DNA from: UBA8231 sp036011085
GTDB lineage: Bacteria; Latescibacterota; UBA2968; UBA8231
Length of the DNA: 64,000 nt
Assembly: GCA_036011085.1 (NCBI GenBank)
Contig: DASCMS010000057.1
Location: 51,435 to 115,434, forward strand
Direction: 5' to 3'
The notes beneath the pieces are model-generated. The model was not told the origin of the DNA. It did no database searches and saw only the letters and a program-made list of their open reading frames with translations. Position 1 is the stretch's first letter, and each line of letters begins with the position of its first letter. A program made the position numbers and the translations under genes. Below are positions 35,854 through 44,310 of this stretch, one piece after another.

Positions 35854-37127
35854 AACTCGACCGCTCCGCGATCTGGCCCGTCCTCTGTGCCTGGCTGTTG
35901 CTGTCGGCCGCCACCGCCGAGGCCGATCGGCTGCTGGTGCCGATGGATGGGCAACAGCGCAACCATCTCAAGGCCTACGGTCTGGCTTTCTGGATCCTTG
36001 AACGCGACATCGACGTGGACTGGCTGCTCAACTACCGTGGCGGCTCTTTCTCGGTGCAGGCCCACGACCTGATCGCCCAGGAAGCACGCATCCGCGGCGT
36101 TGGTTTCGAGATCGTCTCCGAGCCCGATATCGCCCGCATCTACGCCCAGATCGATGGCGCCAACATGGATGTGGTGCGCCTGGAGAAGTCCCCCAGGATC
36201 GCCGTCTATACACCGCCGAACGCCCAGCCATGGGACGACGCCGTCACCATGGCTCTCGAGTATGCCGGTATCGACTACGACAAGCTCTGGGACGAGGACG
36301 TTCTCGACGGCATCTTGGATGAGTACGACTGGCTGCATCTGCATCACGAGGACTTCACCGGCCAGTACGGAAAGTTCTACCAGAGCTTCCGCAACGAAGC
36401 ATGGTACAGGGAACAGCAGCGGCTCTACGAGGCCCAGGCGCGGCGCCTGGGCTTCGCCAAAGTATCCGAGCAGAAGAAAGCGGTGGCTGAACGCATCCGC
36501 GACTATGTCGTGGGTGGGGGCTTTCTCTTCGCCATGTGCTCGGCGACGGACACCTTCGATATCTCCCTGGCCGCCAGGGGCACCGACATCGCCCACACCG
36601 TGTTCGACGGCGACCCCATCGACTCGGCGGCCCAGTCCAAGCTCGACTTCACCCGTACCCTCGCCTTCGAGGATTTCACCATCGAGACCAATCCCCTGGT
36701 GTACGAGCATTCCGATATCGACACGACACCGAAGGATCAGCGGCTCATCCGCAGCGCCGAGGCGGAGTACTTCACCCTCTTCGAGTTCTCGGCGAGACAT
36801 GATCCGGTGCCGACCATGCTCACCCAGTGCCACACGAACGTGGTCGACGGCTTCCTCGGGCAGACCACCGCCTTCCACAGGCGTCTGATCAAGGATCACA
36901 TCGTCGTCCTGGCCGAGGTGGAGGGTACCGATCAGGTGAAGTACATCCATGGGCAGGTGGGCCGGGGCACGATTACCTTCTATGGCGGTCACGACCCCGA
37001 GGACCACAAGCATCACGTGGGCGACCCGCCGACCCAGCTCGACCTGCACCGCAGCTCTCCCGGCTACCGCCTCATCCTCAACAACGTCCTGTTCCCGGCA
37101 GCCAAGAAGCAGGAACGGAAAACGTGA
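35850..37127 (+). CDS. Exported protein often labelled asparagine synthetase B; true role unknown
   Basis: 425 residues with a signal peptide (VLCAWLLLSAATAEA). The family start RLLVPMDGQQRNHLKAYG and WLLNYRGGSFSV are conserved. Databases of related FCB genomes call this asparagine synthetase B, but it has no visible N-terminal nucleophile cysteine, no SGGxDS synthetase P-loop and a secretion signal, so that name is not supported. The middle (HHEDFTGQYGKFYQSF) and the late FYGGHDPEDHKHHVGDPP are histidine-rich and may bind metal or adopt a ThuA/GATase-like fold (inference). It sits between the TPR and MoxR genes. Confidence 0.7.
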   Translation: MKLDRSAIWPVLCAWLLLSAATAEADRLLVPMDGQQRNHLKAYGLAFWILERDIDVDWLLNYRGGSFSVQAHDLIAQEARIRGVGFEIVSEPDIARIYAQIDGANMDVVRLEKSPRIAVYTPPNAQPWDDAVTMALEYAGIDYDKLWDEDVLDGILDEYDWLHLHHEDFTGQYGKFYQSFRNEAWYREQQRLYEAQARRLGFAKVSEQKKAVAERIRDYVVGGGFLFAMCSATDTFDISLAARGTDIAHTVFDGDPIDSAAQSKLDFTRTLAFEDFTIETNPLVYEHSDIDTTPKDQRLIRSAEAEYFTLFEFSARHDPVPTMLTQCHTNVVDGFLGQTTAFHRRLIKDHIVVLAEVEGTDQVKYIHGQVGRGTITFYGGHDPEDHKHHVGDPPTQLDLHRSSPGYRLILNNVLFPAAKKQERKT

Positions 37128-37146
37128 AAGAACGAAGGAAGACCTG

Positions 37147-38151
37147 ATGTCGCAGAACGATGTGGAAGCGGTGGCCGAACTGGAAACCGCCCGGCGCCAG
37201 CTCGAGGAACAGATCGGTCGGGTCGTCATCGGCCAGAAGGACGTCGTGGAGGGCCTGCTGGTGTCGCTGCTGGCCGGCGGCCACTGTCTTCTCGTCGGCG
37301 TCCCCGGGCTGGCCAAGACGCTGCTGATCCGGACGCTGGCCCGGGCCCTCGACCTCAGCTTCGGTCGCATCCAGTTCACCCCGGATCTCATGCCCTCCGA
37401 CATCACCGGCACCGACGTTCTGGAGGAGGACCACGAGACCGGTCACAAGGCCTTCCGCTTCGTTCGCGGGCCCATCTTCCACAACATCATCCTCGCCGAC
37501 GAGATCAATCGCACGCCACCCAAGACCCAGGCCGCCCTGCTCGAAGCCATGCAGGAGCACTCCGTCACGGCCGGAGGCAACACCATGCCTCTGCCGGAGC
37601 CGTTCTTCGTACTGGCCACGCAGAATCCTATCGAGCAGGAGGGTACGTATCCGCTGCCCGAAGCCCAGCTGGACCGCTTCCTCTTTGAACTGCACATCGA
37701 CTACCCCGACGTCGCTGAGGAGGCCGAAATCGTACGCGTCACGACCTCGGGGGAGTCGCAGTCGGTGACACCCGTCCTGAACGGGGAGCGGATCGCCGCC
37801 TTCCAGCGGCTCGTACGCCAGGTTCCCGTCGCCGACCATCTCGTGGACTACGCCGTGCGCCTCGTACGCAGCACACGCCCGACGGATGCGGCAGCGACGG
37901 AGTACGTCAGGGAAATGGTGAACTGGGGCGCCGGACCGCGAGCTTCGCAGTTCCTCGTGCTCGCCGGCAAGGCAAGGGCCGCACTCTACGGACGCCACGC
38001 GGTCTCGACGGATGACATCCGCGCTGTCGCCCTGCCCGTGCTGCGCCATCGCATCGTCGTCAACTTCCATGCCGAGGCCCAGGCGGTCAGCCCCGACGGT
38101 CTCGCCCGACGGCTCCTCGACGAGGTCCGGCCCGGCGGCGCCAACGCGTGA
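37147..38151 (+). CDS. MoxR-family AAA+ ATPase
   Basis: 334 residues from the ATG at 37147, 19 bases after the preceding gene. Walker A is GVPGLAKT at 51-58, Walker B IILADEINR near 115, then ALLEAMQEHSVT, sensor 1 FFVLATQNPIEQEGTYPLPEAQLDRF, and the C-terminal lid with GASPRASQF-like AGPRASQFLVLAGKARA. MoxR proteins act as chaperone-type ATPases on VWA-domain partners. The DUF58 gene, which overlaps it by GTGA, is the expected partner. Translation of a longer frame from 36949 lies inside the previous gene. Confidence 0.93.
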   Translation: MSQNDVEAVAELETARRQLEEQIGRVVIGQKDVVEGLLVSLLAGGHCLLVGVPGLAKTLLIRTLARALDLSFGRIQFTPDLMPSDITGTDVLEEDHETGHKAFRFVRGPIFHNIILADEINRTPPKTQAALLEAMQEHSVTAGGNTMPLPEPFFVLATQNPIEQEGTYPLPEAQLDRFLFELHIDYPDVAEEAEIVRVTTSGESQSVTPVLNGERIAAFQRLVRQVPVADHLVDYAVRLVRSTRPTDAAATEYVREMVNWGAGPRASQFLVLAGKARAALYGRHAVSTDDIRAVALPVLRHRIVVNFHAEAQAVSPDGLARRLLDEVRPGGANA

Positions 38152-39083
38152 CGGAGGCTGGCGCCACACCCTCGGCCACCGGCTTGACGAGGTATCTCGA
38201 CCCGGAGACGGCATCCCGGTTCGGTCGCCTCGATCTGGTGGCCCGCCGGGTGGTGGAAGGTTTCATCACCGGGTTGCACCGCTCCCCGTACCACGGCTTC
38301 TCGGTGGAGTTTTCCGAGCACCGCCCGTACATGCCGGGGGATGCCCTGCGTGATCTGGACTGGAAGGCGCTGGCCAGGACCGATCGCATGTACGTAAAAC
38401 GGTATGAGGAGGAGACCAACCTCAAGGCCTGGATCATGGTCGATGTGAGCGGCTCCATGGCCTTTGCCGACGGTGATCGCATGACGAAGTTCCGCTACGC
38501 CAGCTGCGTCGCCGCCGCCCTTTCCTACCTCATGCTGCGCCAGCGCGATGCCGTGGGGCTGGTCCTGTTCCGCGACGGCCTCGTCTCCTTCGTGCCGCCG
38601 CGTTCCGTCTCCAGTCATCTCAATGTGCTGTTGCGGGAACTGACCGCTGCTGAACCGGGCGCCGAAACCAGCATGGCGCCGGCCTTCCACGATCTGGCGG
38701 AACGGCTGTCACGGCGTGGCCTCGTCATCATCCTGTCCGATCTGCTCGACGATGCCGACGAGGTGCTCAGCGGCTTGCGACACTTCCGCCACCGCGGTCA
38801 CGAAGTGCTGGCTCTGCAGATCCTCGATCCGCGCGAACGGGACCTCGACTTCCGCCGGGCCAATACCCGTTTCGTCGATCTCGAGAACGCTGCTGGCCCG
38901 GCCATCACGACGCAGCCCTGGCATATCCAGGAGGCCTACCGGGAGCAGGTCGAAGCCCTGCTGACCCGGTATCGCCGCGGCTGTGCGGAGGCCGGCGTGG
39001 ACTATCTCCTGATGGACACGGAAACCCCCTTCGAGACGGCCTTGAGCCGTTACCTCGTGCGACGGCGGCGCGTTGGACTGTAA
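38148..39083 (+). CDS. DUF58 protein with VWA-like MIDAS
   Basis: 311 residues with a GTG start. The signature HRSPYHGFSVEFSEHRPYMPGD is followed by the metal-site motif VDVSGSM (Asp 99, Ser 101, Ser 103) inside a VWA-like fold. A later SPxxxDLAERLSRRG-type helix and LVIILSDLLDD complete it. DUF58 proteins partner with MoxR ATPases. The BatA/BatB membrane VWA genes usual in aerotolerance clusters are not adjacent, so the cluster is a variant. This is the last gene of the run. Confidence 0.9.
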   Translation: MTEAGATPSATGLTRYLDPETASRFGRLDLVARRVVEGFITGLHRSPYHGFSVEFSEHRPYMPGDALRDLDWKALARTDRMYVKRYEEETNLKAWIMVDVSGSMAFADGDRMTKFRYASCVAAALSYLMLRQRDAVGLVLFRDGLVSFVPPRSVSSHLNVLLRELTAAEPGAETSMAPAFHDLAERLSRRGLVIILSDLLDDADEVLSGLRHFRHRGHEVLALQILDPRERDLDFRRANTRFVDLENAAGPAITTQPWHIQEAYREQVEALLTRYRRGCAEAGVDYLLMDTETPFETALSRYLVRRRRVGL

Positions 39084-39104
39084 GCTCGCCGCTTTGGAGA
39101 TGTC

Positions 39105-39986
39105 ATGATCCTGGTGACTGGTGCCAACGGCCGGGTGGGTCGCTTGGTGGTGGCAGAGCTGCTGCAACACCACCAGGTTCACCCACGGATTTTCGTCAGA
39201 GACGAAGCTCGAGCGAAGGCTCGACTGGTTGATACTGTCGAGATCGCCATCGGTGACCTGGCCGATCAACCTGCCGTGGACCGTGCAATGGAGGGGATCG
39301 ATGCGGTCTTTCTCTGTTCACCCGTTCACCCGAATCAGACAAGACTGCAGGGACATGTCGTCGAGGCAGCATCCCGAGTGGGGACACGCATCGTTAAGCT
39401 GTCAGGACTGGCGACCTTTGCCGAGTCGCCGGTGGACAGCGGCAGATGGCATGCGAGCACCGAAGAGGCCATCCGGGTTGCGGGACTTGGCCACACGTTC
39501 CTGCATCCCTACTTCTTCGCCCAGAACCTTGCGTTTCAGCTGCCCAGCGCCAGGGACGACGGCGTGATTCGAAGTGCAGTTCGACAAGCCGCTATCGCCA
39601 TGGTGGATGTGCGGGACATAGCGGCCGTTGCCGCGAAGCTGCTGGTTCAGCCTGGTCTGGCTCGGGACACAACCTTGCCTCTCACCGGTGACAGGGCGGT
39701 CACCTACAGCGAGGTGGCAGGGGTCTTTGCCGAAGTGCTGGACCGACCCGTCGACTTCCTGGCGCAGCGGCTGGATGAGGTCGAAGTAACCTTGAGGAAC
39801 TCTGGTCGGCCGGATTGGCATATCAGGATCCTGCTCCAGTTCAACAGGGCTTTCAGCCAAGGTCTGGCAGAAGAGGTCGATCCAGCCGTGAGAGACGTCC
39901 TGGGAAGACCACCTCTGTCGCTGGCCGACACACTGCGAGACGCCGTACGGCAGGAGCCGAAGGACAGCGATCCATTCCCCAGTTGA
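39105..39986 (+). CDS. NmrA-like NAD(P)-binding reductase
   Basis: 293 residues from the ATG at 39105 with GGAG about five bases upstream. The N-terminal ILVTGANGRVGRLVV is a Rossmann loop, followed by the NmrA-type segment VHPRIFVRDEARAKARL and DAVFLCSPVHPNQ. There is no YxxxK catalytic pair, so it belongs to the atypical SDR group acting as NAD(P)H-binding reductase or redox sensor. Substrate unknown. Codon third positions are less GC-biased than in the neighbours, which may mark recent acquisition (inference). Confidence 0.8.
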   Translation: MILVTGANGRVGRLVVAELLQHHQVHPRIFVRDEARAKARLVDTVEIAIGDLADQPAVDRAMEGIDAVFLCSPVHPNQTRLQGHVVEAASRVGTRIVKLSGLATFAESPVDSGRWHASTEEAIRVAGLGHTFLHPYFFAQNLAFQLPSARDDGVIRSAVRQAAIAMVDVRDIAAVAAKLLVQPGLARDTTLPLTGDRAVTYSEVAGVFAEVLDRPVDFLAQRLDEVEVTLRNSGRPDWHIRILLQFNRAFSQGLAEEVDPAVRDVLGRPPLSLADTLRDAVRQEPKDSDPFPS

Positions 39987-40090
39987 ACCCGAGCCGGATC
40001 CAACTCTCGAGACGGTTCGATTGTAGCTGGCTGCTGCTTCCATTAGGTTGACGTGACATCAATCCGAATGTGATGGAGGCAACGATAGTG

Positions 40091-41086
40091 ATGAATAGTT
40101 ACGTCGGAAGACTGCTGATACCTGCACTGATGACGCTGGCGCTTGCCGGCTGTGGCGGTGACAGTGCCAGTGAACGAGAGGATGAGAAACGCTTCAAACT
40201 GGCGGGCATCGTCTTCCAGGAGGACCAGTTCTTCCGTCTGATCCAGTTCGGCATGCAGCACGCCGCGGACGAAGCCGGTGTCGAACTGCTGCTGGCCAAC
40301 AGTGACGGCAAGCCGGACAAAGAGATCCAGTTGGTCAACACCTACATCACACGCCAGGTGGATGCCATCGTCATCTCCCCGCTCAGCGTGACAGCCTCGA
40401 TTACCGCGCTCAAGCGCGCCAAGGACAAGGGCACCACCGTGGTCACCTACAACTCCGCGGTGGCCGGCGACATCGCCGCCGCTCACATCGAGAGTGACCA
40501 ACGCGATCTCGGGCACAAGACCGGCTTGGTGGCGCGGCGCTATATCGAAGAGAACCTCGGAGGCAATGCCAGGGTCGCCCTGCTCGCCTTCAAGTCGCAG
40601 CTGCCGGAGACCAGTGACGGCCGGCGGGGTGGGTTCGTCGAAGCCATCCAGGATCTGCCCGGGGTCGAGATCGTCGCCGACCAGGATGCCTGGCTGCCGG
40701 AGATGGCCATCAAGAAGGTGGGTGACATCCTCACCGCCAACCCCGATCTCGATATCGTCTGGTCGGCCAACGAGGGCGGCACCATCGGCGCCGTGATGGC
40801 CGTCAAGAACGCCGGCAAAGGTGGACAGGTCGCCGTCTTCGGTACCGATACCAGCGAGCAGCTCATCGACTTTCTGCTCTCCGATGACGGCATCCTGCAG
40901 GCCATCACCGGCCAGCAGCCCTTCGCCATCGGCTCACGTGCCGTGAACACGGCGCTGAGCGCACTCAGCGGCGAGAGTGTCGAGAAGCGGGTGGCCATGG
41001 ATGGCGTGCTGCTCCGGCGCGACGAACCCGAGAAGATCCACGCCTTCCGCACGGAACTGACCCGGCTCATGGCGCAGAACGACTAG
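40091..41086 (+). CDS. Sugar ABC transporter substrate-binding lipoprotein (RbsB-like)
   Basis: 331 residues from the ATG at 40091. I chose it because GGAGGC at 40075-40080 sits ten bases upstream; the GTG at 40070 lies ahead of that site. Lipobox TLALAG-C with cysteine 21, then a periplasmic-binding-protein fold of the ribose/galactose type (FKLAGIVFQEDQFFRLIQFG, VDAIVISPLSV, VFGTDTSEQLIDFLL). It captures a monosaccharide for the permease and ATPase that follow. The precise sugar is unknown. Confidence 0.9.
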   Translation: MNSYVGRLLIPALMTLALAGCGGDSASEREDEKRFKLAGIVFQEDQFFRLIQFGMQHAADEAGVELLLANSDGKPDKEIQLVNTYITRQVDAIVISPLSVTASITALKRAKDKGTTVVTYNSAVAGDIAAAHIESDQRDLGHKTGLVARRYIEENLGGNARVALLAFKSQLPETSDGRRGGFVEAIQDLPGVEIVADQDAWLPEMAIKKVGDILTANPDLDIVWSANEGGTIGAVMAVKNAGKGGQVAVFGTDTSEQLIDFLLSDDGILQAITGQQPFAIGSRAVNTALSALSGESVEKRVAMDGVLLRRDEPEKIHAFRTELTRLMAQND

Positions 41087-41096
41087 ACTTCCTGAC

Positions 41097-42602
41097 GTGC
41101 CTGGTTACAAGCTCGAAACCCGAAACCTGCGCAAGCAGTACCCGGGCACCACGGCGCTGGCCGACACCACCGTCGGTTTCAGCGGCGGTGAGGTGCACGC
41201 CCTCATCGGCAAGAACGGCGCTGGCAAGAGCACCCTGGTCAAAATGCTGGCCGGCTCCGTGCGGCCCACCTCAGGTCAGATCCTGGTCGACGGCACCGAG
41301 GTCGCCCTGCCCACACCGACGGCCGCCTTCCAGCACGGCATCGCCATCGTCTACCAGGAGCTGAGCCTGGTGCCCAGCTTGTCGGTGACCGAAAACATCC
41401 TGCTCGGTCGCCTGCCCCGGCGCGGGCCGTTCATCGACTGGGACGCCGCCCATGCGCGGGCTGCAGAAGTGCTCGCCGACATGCAGATCGACATCGACGT
41501 GCACTCCCGCGTCGGTGATCTCGGCGTGGCAAGGCAGCAGGTTGTCGAGATCGCCAAAGCCATGTCGGGCGAACCCTCTGCCCTCATGCTGGACGAACCG
41601 ACCTCCGCTCTGGCCCGACACGAGACAGGCCGCCTCTTCGAACTGGTCCGCCGTCTGGCGGAGCGCGGCGTCGCCGTCATCTACATCTCACATCGTCTGC
41701 AAGAGTTGCGGCAGATCGCCGACCGTGTCACCGTGCTGCGCGACGGCCACCACATCGGCACCGAAGCCATGAGTGAACTCTCCGCCTCGGACATCATTCA
41801 CATGATGTTCGGCGAAGTGGTGCAGCGCGAACGTCCGGTGGACCTGCAGGTCGGATCGAAGAGCGCGCTGCGCGTCCAGGGTCTGACTCGAGCCGACGCC
41901 TTCCACGACATCAACTTCACCTTGTACGAGGGCGAAATCCTGGGGCTGGCCGGCATGCTCGGCGCCGGCCGCACCGAGTTGCTCAAGGGCATCTTCGGCG
42001 CCGAGCCATTCGACAGCGGCCACATCGAGGTAGCTGGAGAGACAGACCGGGATCCCACGCCGATGCGCATGAAAGAACACGGACTGGCCTTCACTCCGGA
42101 GAACCGCAAGGAAGAAGCCCTGGTGCAGCAACACAGCATCCGCGCCAACATGTGCATGGCCGGCATGGATCGCATGGCCCGCGGCCCGTTCACTACCCGC
42201 GCCCTGGAGCAGGAGCACGTCGACGCCCAGGTCGAGGATCTGCACATCAAGGTTGCCAGCACGGAGGATCCCGTCTCCGCCCTCAGCGGTGGCAACCAGC
42301 AGAAGGTGGTCGTCGGCAACTGGCTCAACAATCACCCCCGTATCATGCTGTTCGATGAGCCAACGCGGGGTATCGACGTGCAGGCCAAGCAGCAGATCTT
42401 CCAGGTCATGTGGGATCTGAGTCGGCAGGGCATCGCCTCGATCTTCGTCTCCACCGAGCTGGAGGAGCTGATCGAGGTCTGTCACCGCATCCTCATCATG
42501 CAGAACGGCAGAATCGTCGATGTCGTACGCGCCGAAGAAATCGGTGCCGACGAGCTCTATGTGCGCTGCATGGAGACCACGGGAGTTCGTGATGTCGGGT
42601 AG
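41097..42602 (+). CDS. Sugar ABC transporter ATP-binding protein, two domains (RbsA-like)
   Basis: 501 residues with a GTG start. The first ABC domain has Walker A GKNGAGKST at 38-46 and LMLDEPTSALARHE as Walker B; its signature motif is degenerate. The second has GMLGAGRTELLKGIFG in place of Walker A and the intact signature ALSGGNQQKVVVG with Walker B LFDEPTRGID, as in carbohydrate uptake type 2 ATPases. It energises monosaccharide import. Its end overlaps the permease start by 11 bases. Confidence 0.94.
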   Translation: MPGYKLETRNLRKQYPGTTALADTTVGFSGGEVHALIGKNGAGKSTLVKMLAGSVRPTSGQILVDGTEVALPTPTAAFQHGIAIVYQELSLVPSLSVTENILLGRLPRRGPFIDWDAAHARAAEVLADMQIDIDVHSRVGDLGVARQQVVEIAKAMSGEPSALMLDEPTSALARHETGRLFELVRRLAERGVAVIYISHRLQELRQIADRVTVLRDGHHIGTEAMSELSASDIIHMMFGEVVQRERPVDLQVGSKSALRVQGLTRADAFHDINFTLYEGEILGLAGMLGAGRTELLKGIFGAEPFDSGHIEVAGETDRDPTPMRMKEHGLAFTPENRKEEALVQQHSIRANMCMAGMDRMARGPFTTRALEQEHVDAQVEDLHIKVASTEDPVSALSGGNQQKVVVGNWLNNHPRIMLFDEPTRGIDVQAKQQIFQVMWDLSRQGIASIFVSTELEELIEVCHRILIMQNGRIVDVVRAEEIGADELYVRCMETTGVRDVG

Positions 42603-43554
42603 GGGCATACAGCAGTGGCTGAAGCGCTCCGTCATGGAGCTGGTGTTGCTGGCCCTCTGTATCCTGCTGGCATTCCAGGCAGATGGCTTCTTCACCCTCG
42701 GCAATCTGCTCAACGTGCTGCGCAACGTGTCGATGCAGGGCATCATCGCCTTCGGCATGACCATGGTCATCATCTCGGGCGAGATCGATCTGAGCGTCGG
42801 CTCGGCCGTCGCTTTCGCCGGTTGCCTGACGGCCTGGTTGTTCGAGATGGGTACGGACTGGGGACTGGGCATCCTCCCGGCGCTGATCCTGGCCATCCTC
42901 GGCGCCCTTGCCGTTGGCGGTGGCGTAGGGGCACTGAGCGGTCTGATTCGCGTGCGCTTCGGCGTGCCGACCTTCATCACGACCCTGGCGTGGATGACGG
43001 TGCTCACGGGCGCCGCTCAGCTGATCACCGGCGGCTTTCCGCTGACCCCCTTCCCGGAGGGGTACAACTTTCTCGGCGGCGGCTACCTGCTGGGAGTGCC
43101 CTTCCCCGCCATCGTCTTTCTCTGTGTCTTCGCCGCCGCCCACGTGCTGATGGGGTACACGACCTTTGGCCGCGCCATCTACGCGGTGGGTGGCAATGCC
43201 GAGGCGGCACGACTCAGCGGAATCGATGTGGGGCGCATCAAGATGAGCGTCATGGCCATCGTCGCCTTGCTGGCGGCCCTGGCTGGCATCATGCAGTCGG
43301 CCGAGATCATGTCGGGTACGGCGAGCACGGCCCGCGGCTGGGAGCTCAATGTCATCGCCGCAGTCATTATCGGTGGCACCAGTCTGATGGGTGGCGAGGG
43401 CCGCATCCGGGGTACGCTGGTGGGTGTGGTGTTTCTCGGTGTCCTCGTCAACGGCATGACGCTGATGAACATCAACGAGTACTGGCAGCACGTCGTGCGC
43501 GGGGCGCTGATCCTTGGTGCCGTGCTGATCAACCGCGCTCACTCGGGCGAATAG
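42592..43554 (+). CDS. Sugar ABC transporter permease (RbsC-like)
   Basis: 320 residues from the ATG at 42592, overlapping the ATPase gene. Eight to ten membrane segments with the family motifs GMTMVIISGEIDLSVGS, RFGVPTFITTLAWM, TTFGRAIYAVGGNAEAARLSGI and VIIGGTSLMGGEG. It forms the homodimeric channel of a ribose-type importer together with the two genes before it. The stop abuts the stop of the convergent dioxygenase gene with no spacer. Confidence 0.94.
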   Translation: MSGRGIQQWLKRSVMELVLLALCILLAFQADGFFTLGNLLNVLRNVSMQGIIAFGMTMVIISGEIDLSVGSAVAFAGCLTAWLFEMGTDWGLGILPALILAILGALAVGGGVGALSGLIRVRFGVPTFITTLAWMTVLTGAAQLITGGFPLTPFPEGYNFLGGGYLLGVPFPAIVFLCVFAAAHVLMGYTTFGRAIYAVGGNAEAARLSGIDVGRIKMSVMAIVALLAALAGIMQSAEIMSGTASTARGWELNVIAAVIIGGTSLMGGEGRIRGTLVGVVFLGVLVNGMTLMNINEYWQHVVRGALILGAVLINRAHSGE

Positions 43555-44310
43555 TCAGAAGCACTCCTGCAGCAACTTTGTGATCGGATTGGCCTTGCCG
43601 TAATACCGGCGGATCACGTCATCTTCGTGGTCCCACAACCGCCGCGGAAAGATCGTGTAGTTGCTGATCGGCGGGGCCGTGGGGCGACCGCAGTAGATGT
43701 GGATCGTCCGCCGTTCGACCTGGCTGCGACGGACGTTGCCCGCATGGAACATCCCGGCGTTGAACACGACCGCCGTTCCCTTCGCTCCCTCGATGTGATG
43801 CGCCGTGGCCAGATCGTAGTGGTCGAGCGGCGGCAGCCCCTGCTCTCGGCTGGCCGATCCGGGCAGCACGCTGAAGGTGTGAGTCGTGCCGTCGACGTCG
43901 CTGAGGTAGTAGGCGACGGAGACGTAGTGCGTATCCGAGCCCGGGGGGTCACCCAGCTGTGGCCAGCCGCCACAGTCGCGGTGCCAGTGACAGTAGGGTT
44001 GTCCCGTGAAGGGTCGCCGAATCCGGACGGAGTGCTCCTCGGCGCACAGATCCTGCCCGAGAATCCCCTGCAGGATCGGCAGCAGCGACGGCGGTCGCAT
44101 GGTGACGTCCATCTCCTCGTGAGCCAGCAGCATGTGCACGTTGAGACGCACGTGACCATCCTCCCGTTCGATCCAGAACGGTGTGTCCGCCTCCAGATCG
44201 CCATCGATGGCGGCGTTCACGGCATCGACCTCATCCGGCGTCAACGCCTCGGGCACGACCAGATATCCCTGCTCGTGGTACGTGTCGAGCTGCTGATCGA
44301 GATGGCTCAT
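43555..44310 (-). CDS. Phytanoyl-CoA dioxygenase (PhyH) family Fe(II)/2-oxoglutarate oxygenase
   Basis: 251 residues. The facial triad is visible as HWHRD (His 110, Asp 112) and FHAGN (His 189), with the 2-oxoglutarate arginine in ERRTIH (Arg 201). The start YHEQGYLVVPEALTPDEV is typical of the family. The substrate is not predictable; the family includes hydroxylases of lipids and many small metabolites, and is highly expanded in Latescibacterota and Poribacteria (established knowledge from genome reports). The start overlaps the upstream histidine kinase stop by ATGA. Confidence 0.88.
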   Translation of the reverse strand: MSHLDQQLDTYHEQGYLVVPEALTPDEVDAVNAAIDGDLEADTPFWIEREDGHVRLNVHMLLAHEEMDVTMRPPSLLPILQGILGQDLCAEEHSVRIRRPFTGQPYCHWHRDCGGWPQLGDPPGSDTHYVSVAYYLSDVDGTTHTFSVLPGSASREQGLPPLDHYDLATAHHIEGAKGTAVVFNAGMFHAGNVRRSQVERRTIHIYCGRPTAPPISNYTIFPRRLWDHEDDVIRRYYGKANPITKLLQECF

